A DNA stretch of 64,000 nt, from the NCBI GenBank assembly GCA_030549205.1, contig JAUKTV010000006.1, positions 142,501-206,500 of the forward strand, read 5' to 3'. This DNA comes from Apiosordaria backusii (lineage: Eukaryota > Ascomycota > Sordariomycetes > Sordariales > Lasiosphaeriaceae). Below, in pieces: positions 29,801 through 38,323 of the stretch (positions are counted from its first letter, which is position 1; every line of letters starts with the position of its first letter). Under the pieces are notes generated by a model. The model saw only the letters and a program-made list of their open reading frames with translations, made no database searches and was not told the DNA's origin. The translations under genes were made by a program, and so were the position numbers.

Positions 29801-32569
29801 TCAGCTTATACGAGAGCTTTTCTTCTTGTCCGGCCCCCATAAATTCAAGGCGCGTGAAGATCTTTGGGCAGAGGGATGAGCTTGGCCCAGCACCTTACAC
29901 TGCAACTGGAAACAGTCCTGCATCATAGCTAACGCTTCAGGACGTCGCTGTCGGCTATTCCAGGTAACGGCGAGGTCGTGCATGGCCTGGAGAGTGTCAG
30001 GATGCTTGTCGCCGAGAACGTCGCGCCGCAGCGCCAGCACTTCCACTGATATCTTCTCATCCTCGTCATACCTCCCCTGATCATGGTATGTGGTGGCCAG
30101 TGACGCCATGCTCCCGATCGTGTCAGGATGCTTATCGCCGAGAATGTCGCGCCGCAGTGCCAGCACTTCCACGTAATTCTTCTCCGCCTCCTTATACCTC
30201 CCCTGAGCATGGTATGTGGCGGCCAGATCCGCCATGCTCCAGATTGTGTCAGGATGCTTATCGCCGAGAACGTCGCGCCGCAGTGCCAGCACTTCCACTG
30301 ATATCTTCTCATCCTCCTCATACCTCCCCTGAGCATGGTATGTGGCGGCCAGATCCGCCATGCTCCAGATTGTGTCAGGATGCTTATCGCCGAGAACGTC
30401 GCGCCGCAGTGCCAGCACTTCCACGTAATTCTTCTCCGCCTCCTTATACCTCCCCTGAGCATGGTATGTGGCGGCCAGATCCGCCATGCTCCAGATTGTG
30501 TCAGGATGCTTATCGCCGAGAACGTCGCGCCGCAGTGCCAGCACTTCCACTGATATCTTCTCATCCTCCTCATACCTCCCCTGAGCATGGTATGTGGCGG
30601 CCAGATCCGCCATGCTCCAGATTGTGTCAGGATGCTTATCGCCGAGAACGTCGCGCCGCAGTGCCAGCACTTCCACTGATATCTTCTCATCCTCGTCATA
30701 CCTCCCCTGATCATGGTATGTGGTGGCCAGTGACGCCATGCTCCCGATCGTGTCAGGATGCTTATCGCCGAGAACGTCGCGCCGCAGTGCCAGCACTTCC
30801 ACTGATATCTTCTCATCCTCGTCATACCTCCCCTGAGCATGGTATGTGGCGGCCAGATCCGCCATGCTCCTGATTGTGTCAGGATGCTTGTCGCCGAGAA
30901 GTTCCCTCCGATACTCATAGGCTCTTAGGTCCACAGGCTCCTTCTCTCTCCACCTCCCACGGTCATACAGATAGTCCGACACTCGAGTCAACAGCGCCGC
31001 TGCCTCTACCCCACCCCTACATAACCCGGCCCATCCGGCCGCAAGCTGCGCATGTCTGAGATATCTCTCGCACTCTCCCCATAATTCTCGTCGCCTCTCC
31101 GGAAATAGAGATGTGGCAGCACGAAGAGCTACCTCCGAAAAATGCCATTGGTCCGTCCGCCGATTCTCTTGGCTTAAGCTATACTGTGTAGCCTCTTGCA
31201 CGAGTTTGTGCATCTCGTAAGCCCCGTACCGTTCGCCGGACGTGCGCGGACGTAGGAACGAAAAGTGTTGTAGAAGAACCACTGCTGCTAGGACTTTGTC
31301 ATCATCGTCCTGGTGCTCGTCTTGGTGCTCGTCCTGGTCCCTGATGCATACGGACTTCGCGCTTGCGGTTTTTTTATATCTGGTCGGTCTTGCTATCATC
31401 TCGGCTGCCTTCGCCACCAACTCCAACGGGATGTTTTGGCTATCTACAAATGCAAGCGAGTGGAGGATATTGTAGGCCATCTGGTTCTCCTGTCGGATGT
31501 GCTCGATTGAGATACCCCACGTCTGCATGACGCTGTTCGACACATCCCCTCTGCGGTGTCGGTCGAACTCCGTCTCGCTAAGCAGTTGCCATCTCTTTAT
31601 ACGTCTCTTTAGCTTTGATAAATACTCGCCGATTGGGGTGGCCGTCCTTCCCATATATGCTGCCGCCTGTGATACCGCGAGCGGGAGCAAGTCGAGCTCG
31701 GCAAGTAGCGCCATAGCGTTGTGGGACTCCTCCTCGGCAATCTCTCTACACATGACCGTCTCGAGCAATATCTTCGCCTCTCCCTCCGTCATGCTAGCGA
31801 CATTGATCGCTCGTCGGCCGCCCACAAGGCTGCCGCTGATCCGCTTATCACGACTTGTCCACAGCACCGTCCCTGCGGGGCCCCGCGGCACGAAATCATA
31901 CAGACTTTGCTTCTCTTCTGTGTCCTGACCTTGGTCTCTGCCTGGTTGTGTCCGGCCCACCCCAAACACAGCGAGGTTGTCGGCGTTATCGAGAATGAGC
32001 AGCCAGCACGGGCCCGCCTCGATCCGCTCACGCACGGCCATTAACAGCTCCGGACCATCCAGACCATCCGCCAGGCCCAGCCTCTTCGCAATTACCTTGT
32101 AGTCCTGCGTAAATGTCGTCTCGTTGTCGGCGTGGACCCAGAACACAGAGCAGGCGGGGTCACGGCTCCGGCGGTAGGCATACTCGAGCGCAATCTGTGT
32201 TTTGCTTTTCCGGTCAGCGGATGCAGTGTAACTTAGTGGCAGACTTACCCGGAGCCGCCGAGACCCCAGAGCGCCGCGCTCTGGTAGTCGGGCGAGGGGG
32301 GTAGAAGCCGGTCGAGCGCGGCGAAGATGTCGCGGTCCACTACGTCCTCATTGCGCGGGAACGGGATAATCCGCTGCGCAGCGTGCTGTTTCGCCCGTGT
32401 TTCGTCTGTCTTGTTGTCAGTTGTCGTCTATCGTTAGCGTAGAACAGATAGACGTTGGCTTACGATGGATGTGGAGAGATCCGTTAAGGTGACCCTGGAA
32501 CAGCAAGCCGCCGTGGGAAGCTTCCGCATTACCAAAGCACTGCTCCACATGTTGCCCCGCCCGCGCCAT
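29801..32569 (-). CDS. NB-ARC/TPR NOD-like receptor with N-terminal amyloid-like motif, 888 aa
   Basis: Exons are 32569-32464, 32405-32249 and 32204-29801. The introns are 32463-32406 (GTAAGC...GACAG) and 32248-32205 (44 nt, GTAAGT...CTGACCGGAAAAG). Exon 1 encodes a short N-terminal segment with EQCFGNAEASHGGLLFQG at residues 9-26. Exon 2 begins the NB-ARC part (IPFPRNEDVVDR). The P-loop GLGGSGKTQIALEYAY is split by the second intron and restored by splicing. Walker B is CWLLILDNAD, followed by VLWTSRDKR and LDLLPLAVSQAAAYM (GLPL-like). The C-terminal third is seven nearly identical 42-residue TPR units (LGDKHPDTI..SMA.LA.TYH.QGRY.E.EK) and one degenerate unit. This is a STAND receptor that would oligomerise on ligand binding to the TPR array. 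The protein lacks a large effector domain; the N-terminal motif probably recruits one. It shows no stop or frameshift. Confidence 0.85.
29925..30975 (-). repeat. 126-bp TPR repeat array
   Basis: Seven tandem 126-bp units, nearly identical in DNA, plus a degenerate eighth. Units 3-4 and 5-6 (counted from the N-terminus) are alternating types, KISVE and KNYVE, so the latest expansion copied a 252-bp pair. Variation is confined to a few codons: DTI-x-SM, SMA-S/D-LA, YH-D/A-QG, GRY-D/E/K-E-D/A-EK. Confidence 0.9.
32492..32542 (-). other. Candidate amyloid-signalling motif (receptor copy)
   Basis: Residues 10-26 of the receptor follow Q-x-F-G-x(11)-Q-G. The same pattern occurs twice at the C-terminus of the HeLo-like protein encoded at 34043-34927. 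Confidence 0.65.
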
Positions 32570-32808
32570 TGCGCTAGTTGACGGAATTCTCTCGGACGTG
32601 ATGTGAAATAATTCTATAACTGAGACGCGCCGGCCGCTGGATGAAGATGATCACTGCAGAGACGAAGTAATGCTTTTGGAAACGAAGATGATGCCAGCAA
32701 GAACGATAGCTGCACGAACCTGGCGCGTAAGCTGGCTGAAGAGATCACGTGGGAAGAGGCGCTACGGTGGAAGTGCGGCTGAGCCATGGAAACCGCCCAT
32801 CACATAAT

Positions 32809-33430
32809 GTGACGAACCCTCGATCAGGACCTCTGAGAGGGATACTAGATTAAAGGCGACTCCTGAATACCGGTTCGGTGTAGCCAAATGGCACACAACA
32901 ATGATCAACGGTTGTCTCTTACAGACGCTAGGTCGTAGAGCTTACAGCTTGTCAAATACAATATGGGGGCCAAAAAAGGTGTCAATTCTGGTGTTGTACG
33001 AGGGAGAGTTTCCCAGGTGGCTGGTTGAGGCCGAACCTGGTGGCTCAGGTCCCACTGCCAAGATATTAATTCCTTAACAGCGGGCCCCTTTGACTAATTT
33101 GACACAGCTTACACCACTGACCCTGTTTGTTTGTCTAGCGTGTACCTCTGGTGGGTATTTTCAACGGGGTTTTGATCATTGAGGAATCTTACCGAGATGT
33201 TAAAACTGCAACTTTCCAGGGTTCAATCCACGCTTTCTCTCGCTTCCGGGGTGTTTTCTGAATTTCTTCTTTTCACTGCGTGTGGTGGAAGAATAATTGC
33301 CTAACTGGCGATAGTGGTCTTGGCCGTACCACGCTAGACAAACAAACAGGGTCAGTGGTGTATATTGCATACTGCAGAACTATCTCTCCACCCATCGCCA
33401 GCCAGTTCCTCCGCTCTAATTTCCCGTCCG
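32809..33430 (+). repeat. LTR-like repeat, GTGACGA family, copy B
   Basis: Starts TGTGACGAACCCTCGATCAG with GACCTCTGAGAGGGATACTA and runs to a distal part matching copy A (TATTGCATACTGCAGAACTATC at about 33361). The MITE at 33112-33360 interrupts it. Confidence 0.6.
33112..33360. mobile_element. MITE with 31-bp perfect terminal inverted repeats, TA target
   Basis: The left end CACCACTGACCCTGTTTGTT continues TGTCTAGCGTG; the right end is its exact reverse complement at 33330-33360. TA flanks both sides (33110-33111 and 33361-33362). At 249 bp it is a typical Tc1/mariner-type MITE, and its perfect ends suggest a recent insertion. Confidence 0.85.
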
Positions 33431-33589
33431 GGCTCCCATTCTCCAGGATCTACAGGATCGAAGATCATACCCATTGTGACGGCACTGGCGTGCACGTCAC
33501 CATATATAACCACTGGAATCTGGATTGATCCAAGCTGCCAACTTGGATCACTTGTAGCGAAAGGATTCCTTATCAAGGATCTTGAGACC

Positions 33590-34035
33590 ACTGAATGTTT
33601 TTTTAACTGAACTGAACTACCAAGCCCTGATTCCAGCCCTGATTCCAGCCTTTGTCACACCCAATGTCAACGAACTCCTCTCCGACATTCTGTCACACGG
33701 CAACTAACCAATCATCCACGGCCACATCAACATCAGATCACCGTCAGGCCTCCATGAGGGGTAACTGTAGGCTCTAAGCCAGTCGTTGGGAAGTGAGGCA
33801 GGCAGTCATGAGAGGGCGGTTACGGCAGTGGGATAATTTGCCAGTGATTATATCGGGTCACGAATAGGTCTTGGCAGGATCCTGAGGCAGCCGGAGGCAC
33901 GGACCACTCGGTGAGGCATAAATACCTGTTCGATAGACAACAGTCAAAGAACTGGAGGCCACTGAAGATTATTAGTCTGAATTGAACCACTATTCCAACC
34001 CCTGATATTACAGCCCTTGTCACACATTCTTCTTA
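33590..34035 (+). repeat. Diverged direct duplication of promoter-proximal sequence
   Basis: Segment 33581-33660 (ACCACTGAATG, AACTGAACTACCAAGCCCTG, CCTTTGTCACACC) recurs at about 33955-34030 (GCCACTGAAGA, GAATTGAACCACTATTCC, GCCCTTGTCACACATT), directly before the ATG at 34043. A 14-bp CCCTGATTCCAG duplication lies inside the first copy. A TATA-like GCATAAATACC is at 33916. Confidence 0.5.
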
Positions 34036-34042
34036 ACGGATT

Positions 34043-34927
34043 ATGGATCCCCTCAGCGTTACTGCCAGTGTTGTAGCCCTTGCAACTGCCGCGTTACAGA
34101 GCGCTAAGGCTCTTTACGACCTGGTTGATGGACTCGCGGATGCGCCACATTCTGTTTCGCACAGCAAGAGTCTTCTTTCCCAGACCCAAACAACGTTAGG
34201 TACTTTAGCGCGAACACTCGAAACGAACTGTGCGCCTGACACAGTCGATTCCGTTCTCAAGGAGATAGAGCTTAACAAGGTGTTGGAGTCGACAAAGTCT
34301 ACTTGTCAAGGATTCACAGCTGCCATGACAAGAGTTACCAGCCATTCGACGGATTCGCATTTCAGCAAGCGCGACAGACTCGTTGTATACTTCAAAGACA
34401 CAAAGATGAGTAAACTGAACAGAGATTTGGCGGACTGTCAAAGAACCATCACGATGGTTCTATCTTCAATCACGCTGTACAGGACCCACTCATTTAACGG
34501 AGAAACTCCACTAACACAGAATAGGATTGTTTCGAGCCGCACCTCTGGGAATATCGATCAGCTTCGGACTCAATTTGCTACACAGGAGCAGGCTCTAGCC
34601 AATCTAAGTGCGCAACTATCGATAAGAGAACCAGAGCCACAAGTAGATGACGACGGCATAGCTGCTGAGGGAGACTCGAGCGCGCGGTTAACGGATAGCC
34701 TTAGAGATGTCTGCCAGAAGACTCTGTCGGCGACCCGCGCATATCGTACCGGGCAGAAGTTTGGTGATATGAAGACAGACGACCATTCGATTGCTATGCA
34801 AGGGATAGTCGGCGTGGCACAGCCAGGCGTGGACCAGTCGTTTGGCAGCCTAACAACCACGAAGAGTAGCCGTGCATTTCAAGGGCAAATGGATTCAAGC
34901 TCTTTTAGCAACCTCTTCAGCAAATGA
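34043..34927 (+). CDS. HeLo-like domain protein with two C-terminal amyloid-like motifs, 294 aa
   Basis: Single exon. The N-terminus (MDPLSVTASVVALATAALQS) and the helical region to about residue 150 match the fungal N-terminal HeLo-like domain of STAND-type proteins, a helical bundle related to the pore-forming HeLo domain of HET-S. A linker (150-235) rich in Gln/Ser follows. The last 60 residues hold two copies of a motif: Q238-K-F-G...Q253-G254 and Q265-S-F-G...Q280-G281, each Q-x-F-G-x(11)-Q-G and 27 residues apart. The protein ends LFSK. By analogy with HET-S, the C-terminal repeats would be templated by the receptor motif and the N-terminal domain would act at the membrane. The gene is divergent from the receptor at 29801-32569. 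The frame is intact. Domain family: fairly sure; signalling role: inference. Confidence 0.75.
   Translation: MDPLSVTASVVALATAALQSAKALYDLVDGLADAPHSVSHSKSLLSQTQTTLGTLARTLETNCAPDTVDSVLKEIELNKVLESTKSTCQGFTAAMTRVTSHSTDSHFSKRDRLVVYFKDTKMSKLNRDLADCQRTITMVLSSITLYRTHSFNGETPLTQNRIVSSRTSGNIDQLRTQFATQEQALANLSAQLSIREPEPQVDDDGIAAEGDSSARLTDSLRDVCQKTLSATRAYRTGQKFGDMKTDDHSIAMQGIVGVAQPGVDQSFGSLTTTKSSRAFQGQMDSSSFSNLFSK
34754..34885 (+). other. Candidate amyloid-signalling motifs (effector, two copies)
   Basis: Repeat 1 is QKFGDMKTDDHSIAMQG and repeat 2 is QSFGSLTTTKSSRAFQG. They share Q, FG and QG at the same spacing as the receptor motif; T-x3-S-x-A also recalls the spacing in HET-s-type repeats. Confidence 0.65.
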
Positions 34928-35119
34928 TGTTGGTTTTCCTACGTAACTGGAAACTGCAGTTAGCCACGGTCTTAAGAACTTTGCTTCTTACTGTTATGTC
35001 CTCGCATTTAGCCCCGTCTCAATATACATTACCTAATCAATAATACGTCTGCCCATGCCGCCTGTGGCTTATTTGCTCGCTTCACTTTCCAACAACTGGC
35101 CCAGGACTTGGAGTTTACT

Positions 35120-35215
35120 GTGCTGTTGGTCGTAGCCAAGGCCTGTTGGTGGCTACGTGTGACATCAACCCAGTATCCCTCTCAGAGGTTCTGATCATCG
35201 GTTCGTCACACTCCT
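35120..35215 (-). repeat. LTR-like repeat, GTGACGA family, copy C (fragment)
   Basis: The reverse complement begins GTGTGACGAACCGATGATCA and AACCTCTGAGAGGGATACTG, matching copies A and B; only the first 90 bp or so are recognisable. Confidence 0.6.
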
Positions 35216-35341
35216 TGACACTCCCATGTTGCAGCGGATGATGCTTCAAAAGAAGAAGAGAATCCACGAGGGAAATAGCCTTAAGAATCCGGAAGCGTAG
35301 TTTCATCCACAATCGCCTACAGACTTATTGTGTATCGCTAT

Positions 35342-35512
35342 TAGAAGCTATTTATGGCTTCAATAAAGGCAGCGATTCCCTATGCCTTGTTGCCCAAGTT
35401 AAAACGTAGAAGCTGTTTCTAGCTCCAGCAAAGGCAGACCATCGCTGCTTACACAGGCAAAATGAAAAAAGCCGTTTCCGGCTTTAGCAGAAGGCTGGGA
35501 TTTCATGTCATC
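35342..35512 (+). repeat. Tandem hairpin units, three copies
   Basis: Units near 35342, 35407 and 35468 share GAAGCTRTTTNTRGCTYCAR and AAAGGCAG. Each forms a small stem (AGC..GCT). Period about 60-65 bp. Confidence 0.55.
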
Positions 35513-35699
35513 ATCCTTGTCACGGGTAGCACAGGTTGACAGGTCAATGGCAGTGGTATTCAGCTAAGCTACAGTCTAGGCTCTATTCCGCCGGGTACGG
35601 ACAGGCTCTATTGTCAAGACGTAGCTCAAAGAGCTACAAACAGATCTCACGGCAGCGAGATGCAGAGTCTTTTTGGTCGCATTTACAGTATATAAACTC

Positions 35700-35858
35700 A
35701 CGGACTGATGGAGCAATACAAGTTCTAGTACAAGCTTACAAGTACGATTGAGACAAGTCTATTGTTGTGCACCTTTTGGCTGCACCGTCTATCATCTAGA
35801 AGTTACCTTCAACCGTGTCCCTTTCAGAGGTTCTGGATAGGGGATCGTCACACCGGGC
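35700..35858 (-). repeat. LTR-like repeat, GTGACGA family, copy D
   Basis: The reverse complement begins GGTGTGACGATCCCCTATCC, then AACCTCTGAAAGGGACACGG and GTGCACAACAATAGACTTGT, most similar to copy A. Confidence 0.6.
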
Positions 35859-36208
35859 CGTCCTCGGACCCACTTCGGCTCAGGGCGATGCTCACTGCGC
35901 TCACTCTTTGCTCAGCTTCTGAGACTAATACGGACTGAGCCAAAAAATGTTGTCGGGTGACTATACAGGTAAGGAGGTTACCTGATACCTATTCAAAGAG
36001 GAGGCAAATGGCATTCCAGTCCACTATTTTCTTTGCATCAAATCGTATTTATCTTCGACATGGTCGTTCTACTTCTCAGGTCGTCCTTGATTGTTCCAGG
36101 AACTTTTAAGCCGCTAATAAGCCGCTGGAACTGCATATCAAATCCAACACATTTAAGAAGGCTAATAGGACTCTTCCATACCTAAGGTGCTGGAATTCAC
36201 CCTTCACT

Positions 36209-37506
36209 ATGACCACCAAACTCTCATCGGAGCATGATCTACAATCCAACCCTCGTTTGCCAGATACTACTACCCGCCAAAGTACTCAACAGCCGGAGGG
36301 ACATGATGCCCTGGCGAGCTTTCTCTACGCCAGAGATGACGAGACCACCTTCCAGCTTGAACGGCCGTTCAGTATACTGAGCGAGTTCGACTTCCGAGAC
36401 AAAAGCAACACCAGCACACGAACGACGAATATGAAGTGGGAAAAAGGTCAATGCTATGAGAAGGTCATTGATCTTCGACAACATCACGGGCAACCAAGCC
36501 GGCAACACGAGGACGTCAACTGTTGGCTTGACAACTATGGATTTTCGTTTTTTTATTCTCCCACAACTCTGGCAATGTCTGACTGGAAAGATCGACGGGT
36601 GGTGGAAGAATAATATCTTCCGAGCATGGCGAACCTTCTCAAGACCCTGGTTAGTGAGGCAGATGAGGTGGAGGTTTTCGACTGGCGTGTAAGTCCTGAA
36701 CACTTATGTAAGAGTTGTGAGCTATAAGGTGGTAGCTGGGTACCTAGCTGACTTCAACTCATTCATTTCTTTGATGGGACATAGCTCAGAAGTAGCTCAG
36801 TGATCCGTTCAGAACTGACCGACATGAACGACCCAACGGATCCCTTGACACCTGCTGCCCAGGTTCACCTTGATCAATCACCAAAAGGTGTGCTAAAACG
36901 GGTTCGACTCTTGATGGGCAGCCGGGCTGATTTCTTGTTGGGAGGCAGGGTCAGAGTGATCAAGTTGAGTGTACCATGAAATCTGATCCCCGATCCTGAC
37001 TGTTTACTAAGTAACGGCCATCTCTGTTAAGTCTATGGCGGCCACTGAACAAAGTTCAAGATTGGCCATTGGCAGTGGCAAACGGATCCAAGTTCAGCTA
37101 CCAAGATTTGATTGAAGTAGATTTGATCAGAAGAGACTACATAGGATCTACCATGTACGCCAAGTGGAAAGAGGGGGGCCATGAGTGGTATTACCTGCGA
37201 GATCAAGAGCCAAACGAGATCTGCTTGTTCAAAAACTTCGATTCAGACACAACAGTGAATGCCACTAGTAAGTTTCAAAACCTACCTAGCTACCTGCATC
37301 GTCGCCCTTGGACCGTCCAACATGAACCTTCAAGACCGTTGAGGATCTGACAACACTTCTACAATGCAGTGTGTCCACACGCCTCGTTCGCTTTGTTAGA
37401 TAACGAGAAGAGGTTGACCGGGTGCAAAGGGGGTTCCTGTGTGAGGGAGAGTATCGAGATGAGGGCGTTTGTGTTTACATATCCGACGAACCACAAAACA
37501 GCATGA
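36209..37506 (+). pseudogene. CmcJ/AsaB-like oxygenase-family gene with one in-frame stop
   Basis: Four exons: 36209-36688, 36785-36963, 37032-37267 and 37370-37506. The introns have GT-AG ends, and the reading frame across all four gives 343 residues plus a single internal TAA at 36611-36613. The product matches the fungal CmcJ/GA4-desaturase-like family. It has VIDLRQ...NCWLDNYGFSFFYSPT, a motif VHLDQSP (His-x-Asp), GGRVRVINLWRPL across the third junction, DWPLAVANG, then EWYYLRDQEPNEICLFKNFDSD, CPHASFALLDN and a C-terminal RESIEMRAFVF. Members act as 2-oxoglutarate-type hydroxylases or related enzymes of secondary metabolism. The TAA lies before YLPSMANLL and fits C-to-T in CAA. Everything else looks intact, so this is a young pseudogene or a read-through case. 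The third intron (102 nt) is supported by the quality of exon 4. Confidence 0.8.
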
Positions 37507-37522
37507 AGGTCCAAAGAAAAAA

Positions 37523-37870
37523 GAAATTCTAGGGGCACATTACCCCCCACAGGGGTTAGGACTATATATGGCCCCTGAAATAGGTGTGGGTGTGGGTGTG
37601 GGTGTGGGTGTGGGTGTGGGTGTGGTTTGGGTAGGAGTTTGGAGGATGTACTGGCTTGCAGATAGTGGAAATCCTTTCAATATTGTGGCTTAATAGTAGT
37701 ATTTGTAAGCATTGATTAGTACGGGGCGTTGTATGGGATAGAATGCAGTGCAGTGACAGTTGTGGTTATTGATGGTGGTTGTGATGGGGAGAAGTCCTAG
37801 TAAATGTCGTCGATTTCAGGGGCCCTCTATAACCCTAACCCGTGTGGGGGCAATGCGCCCCTAGAATTTC
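37523..37870. mobile_element. MITE-like element with about 55-bp inverted repeats and a GTGTGG array
   Basis: The left end GAAATTCTAGGGGCACATTA and its extension to about 37580 match the reverse complement of 37815-37870 with few differences. TA occurs at 37530-37531 and 37862-37863, and the symmetry continues just outside. Inside are about seven GTGTGG units (37585-37625). No coding capacity. Confidence 0.75.
37585..37626 (+). repeat. Hexanucleotide repeat (GTGTGG)n
   Basis: About seven perfect GTGTGG units inside the MITE-like element; not the fungal telomere unit TTAGGG. Confidence 0.9.
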
Positions 37871-38323
37871 TCAAAGAGAATTGGCGAAGTAATCAACGCT
37901 ACCTTACCTGGTAACTCCTCAGCTTTTCTGTTTTCTCTATTACCCCCAATTTCGGGTGGTACCTAAATATGATAGAATGGAAATGTAGTTATTCGCTATC
38001 ATAAAGACTATCAATTCGATACTGTCTACCCTTAATACGAGGTTTCGTCCCATTTTCCCTCCCAATTGCTTCAATTCCTTCCATCTTATAGCTAGTCAGT
38101 TTATGATGCAATATGTACGCGCCGCGCCTCTCTTTGTGGACCCCTCGGCCTTCTGACAGGAGGTTTCGTGTTTAAGTCCTTAAATTTATATCCCCAATGC
38201 AACTATGTGTCTTTTGGTAGGTCCCCAAAGTCCCCCGTGCAGTTCAGACCTGCGAGCAGGACTACTCTAGCCAACAGGACGCACACAGGACAAGACAGCC
38301 GCAGTCGCAGTTCAGCCGCAACG
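37871..38323. other. Promoter region of the second receptor gene
   Basis: No separate gene seen. An ATG at 38168 is in frame with the receptor but encodes 52 residues of poor quality, so I prefer 38324. Confidence 0.45.

Larger units (their letters stand above)
32570..34042. other. Divergent intergenic region with LTR and MITE insertions
   Basis: Separates the NB-ARC/TPR receptor (minus) from the HeLo-like gene (plus). It holds LTR-like copy B, a MITE inserted in it, and a diverged duplication of the promoter-proximal sequence of the HeLo-like gene. Confidence 0.7.
34928..36208. other. Intergenic region with LTR-like copies C and D and hairpin repeats
   Basis: No gene. It holds two minus-oriented copies of the GTGACGA repeat family and a short tandem hairpin array. 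Confidence 0.6.

Noticed and set aside
30088..30873. 261-codon open frame antisense to the TPR array (and a 329-codon frame on the same strand in another phase)
   Set aside because: Both are products of the 126-bp repeat, whose length is a multiple of three, so any open phase stays open. No start context or domain.
32281..32310. Apparent frameshift in the C-run upstream of the receptor P-loop
   Set aside because: On recounting there are six C and the frame is intact through LLPPSPDYQSAALWGLGG.
37585..37626. Interstitial telomere repeat
   Set aside because: The unit is GTGTGG, not TTAGGG or its complement.
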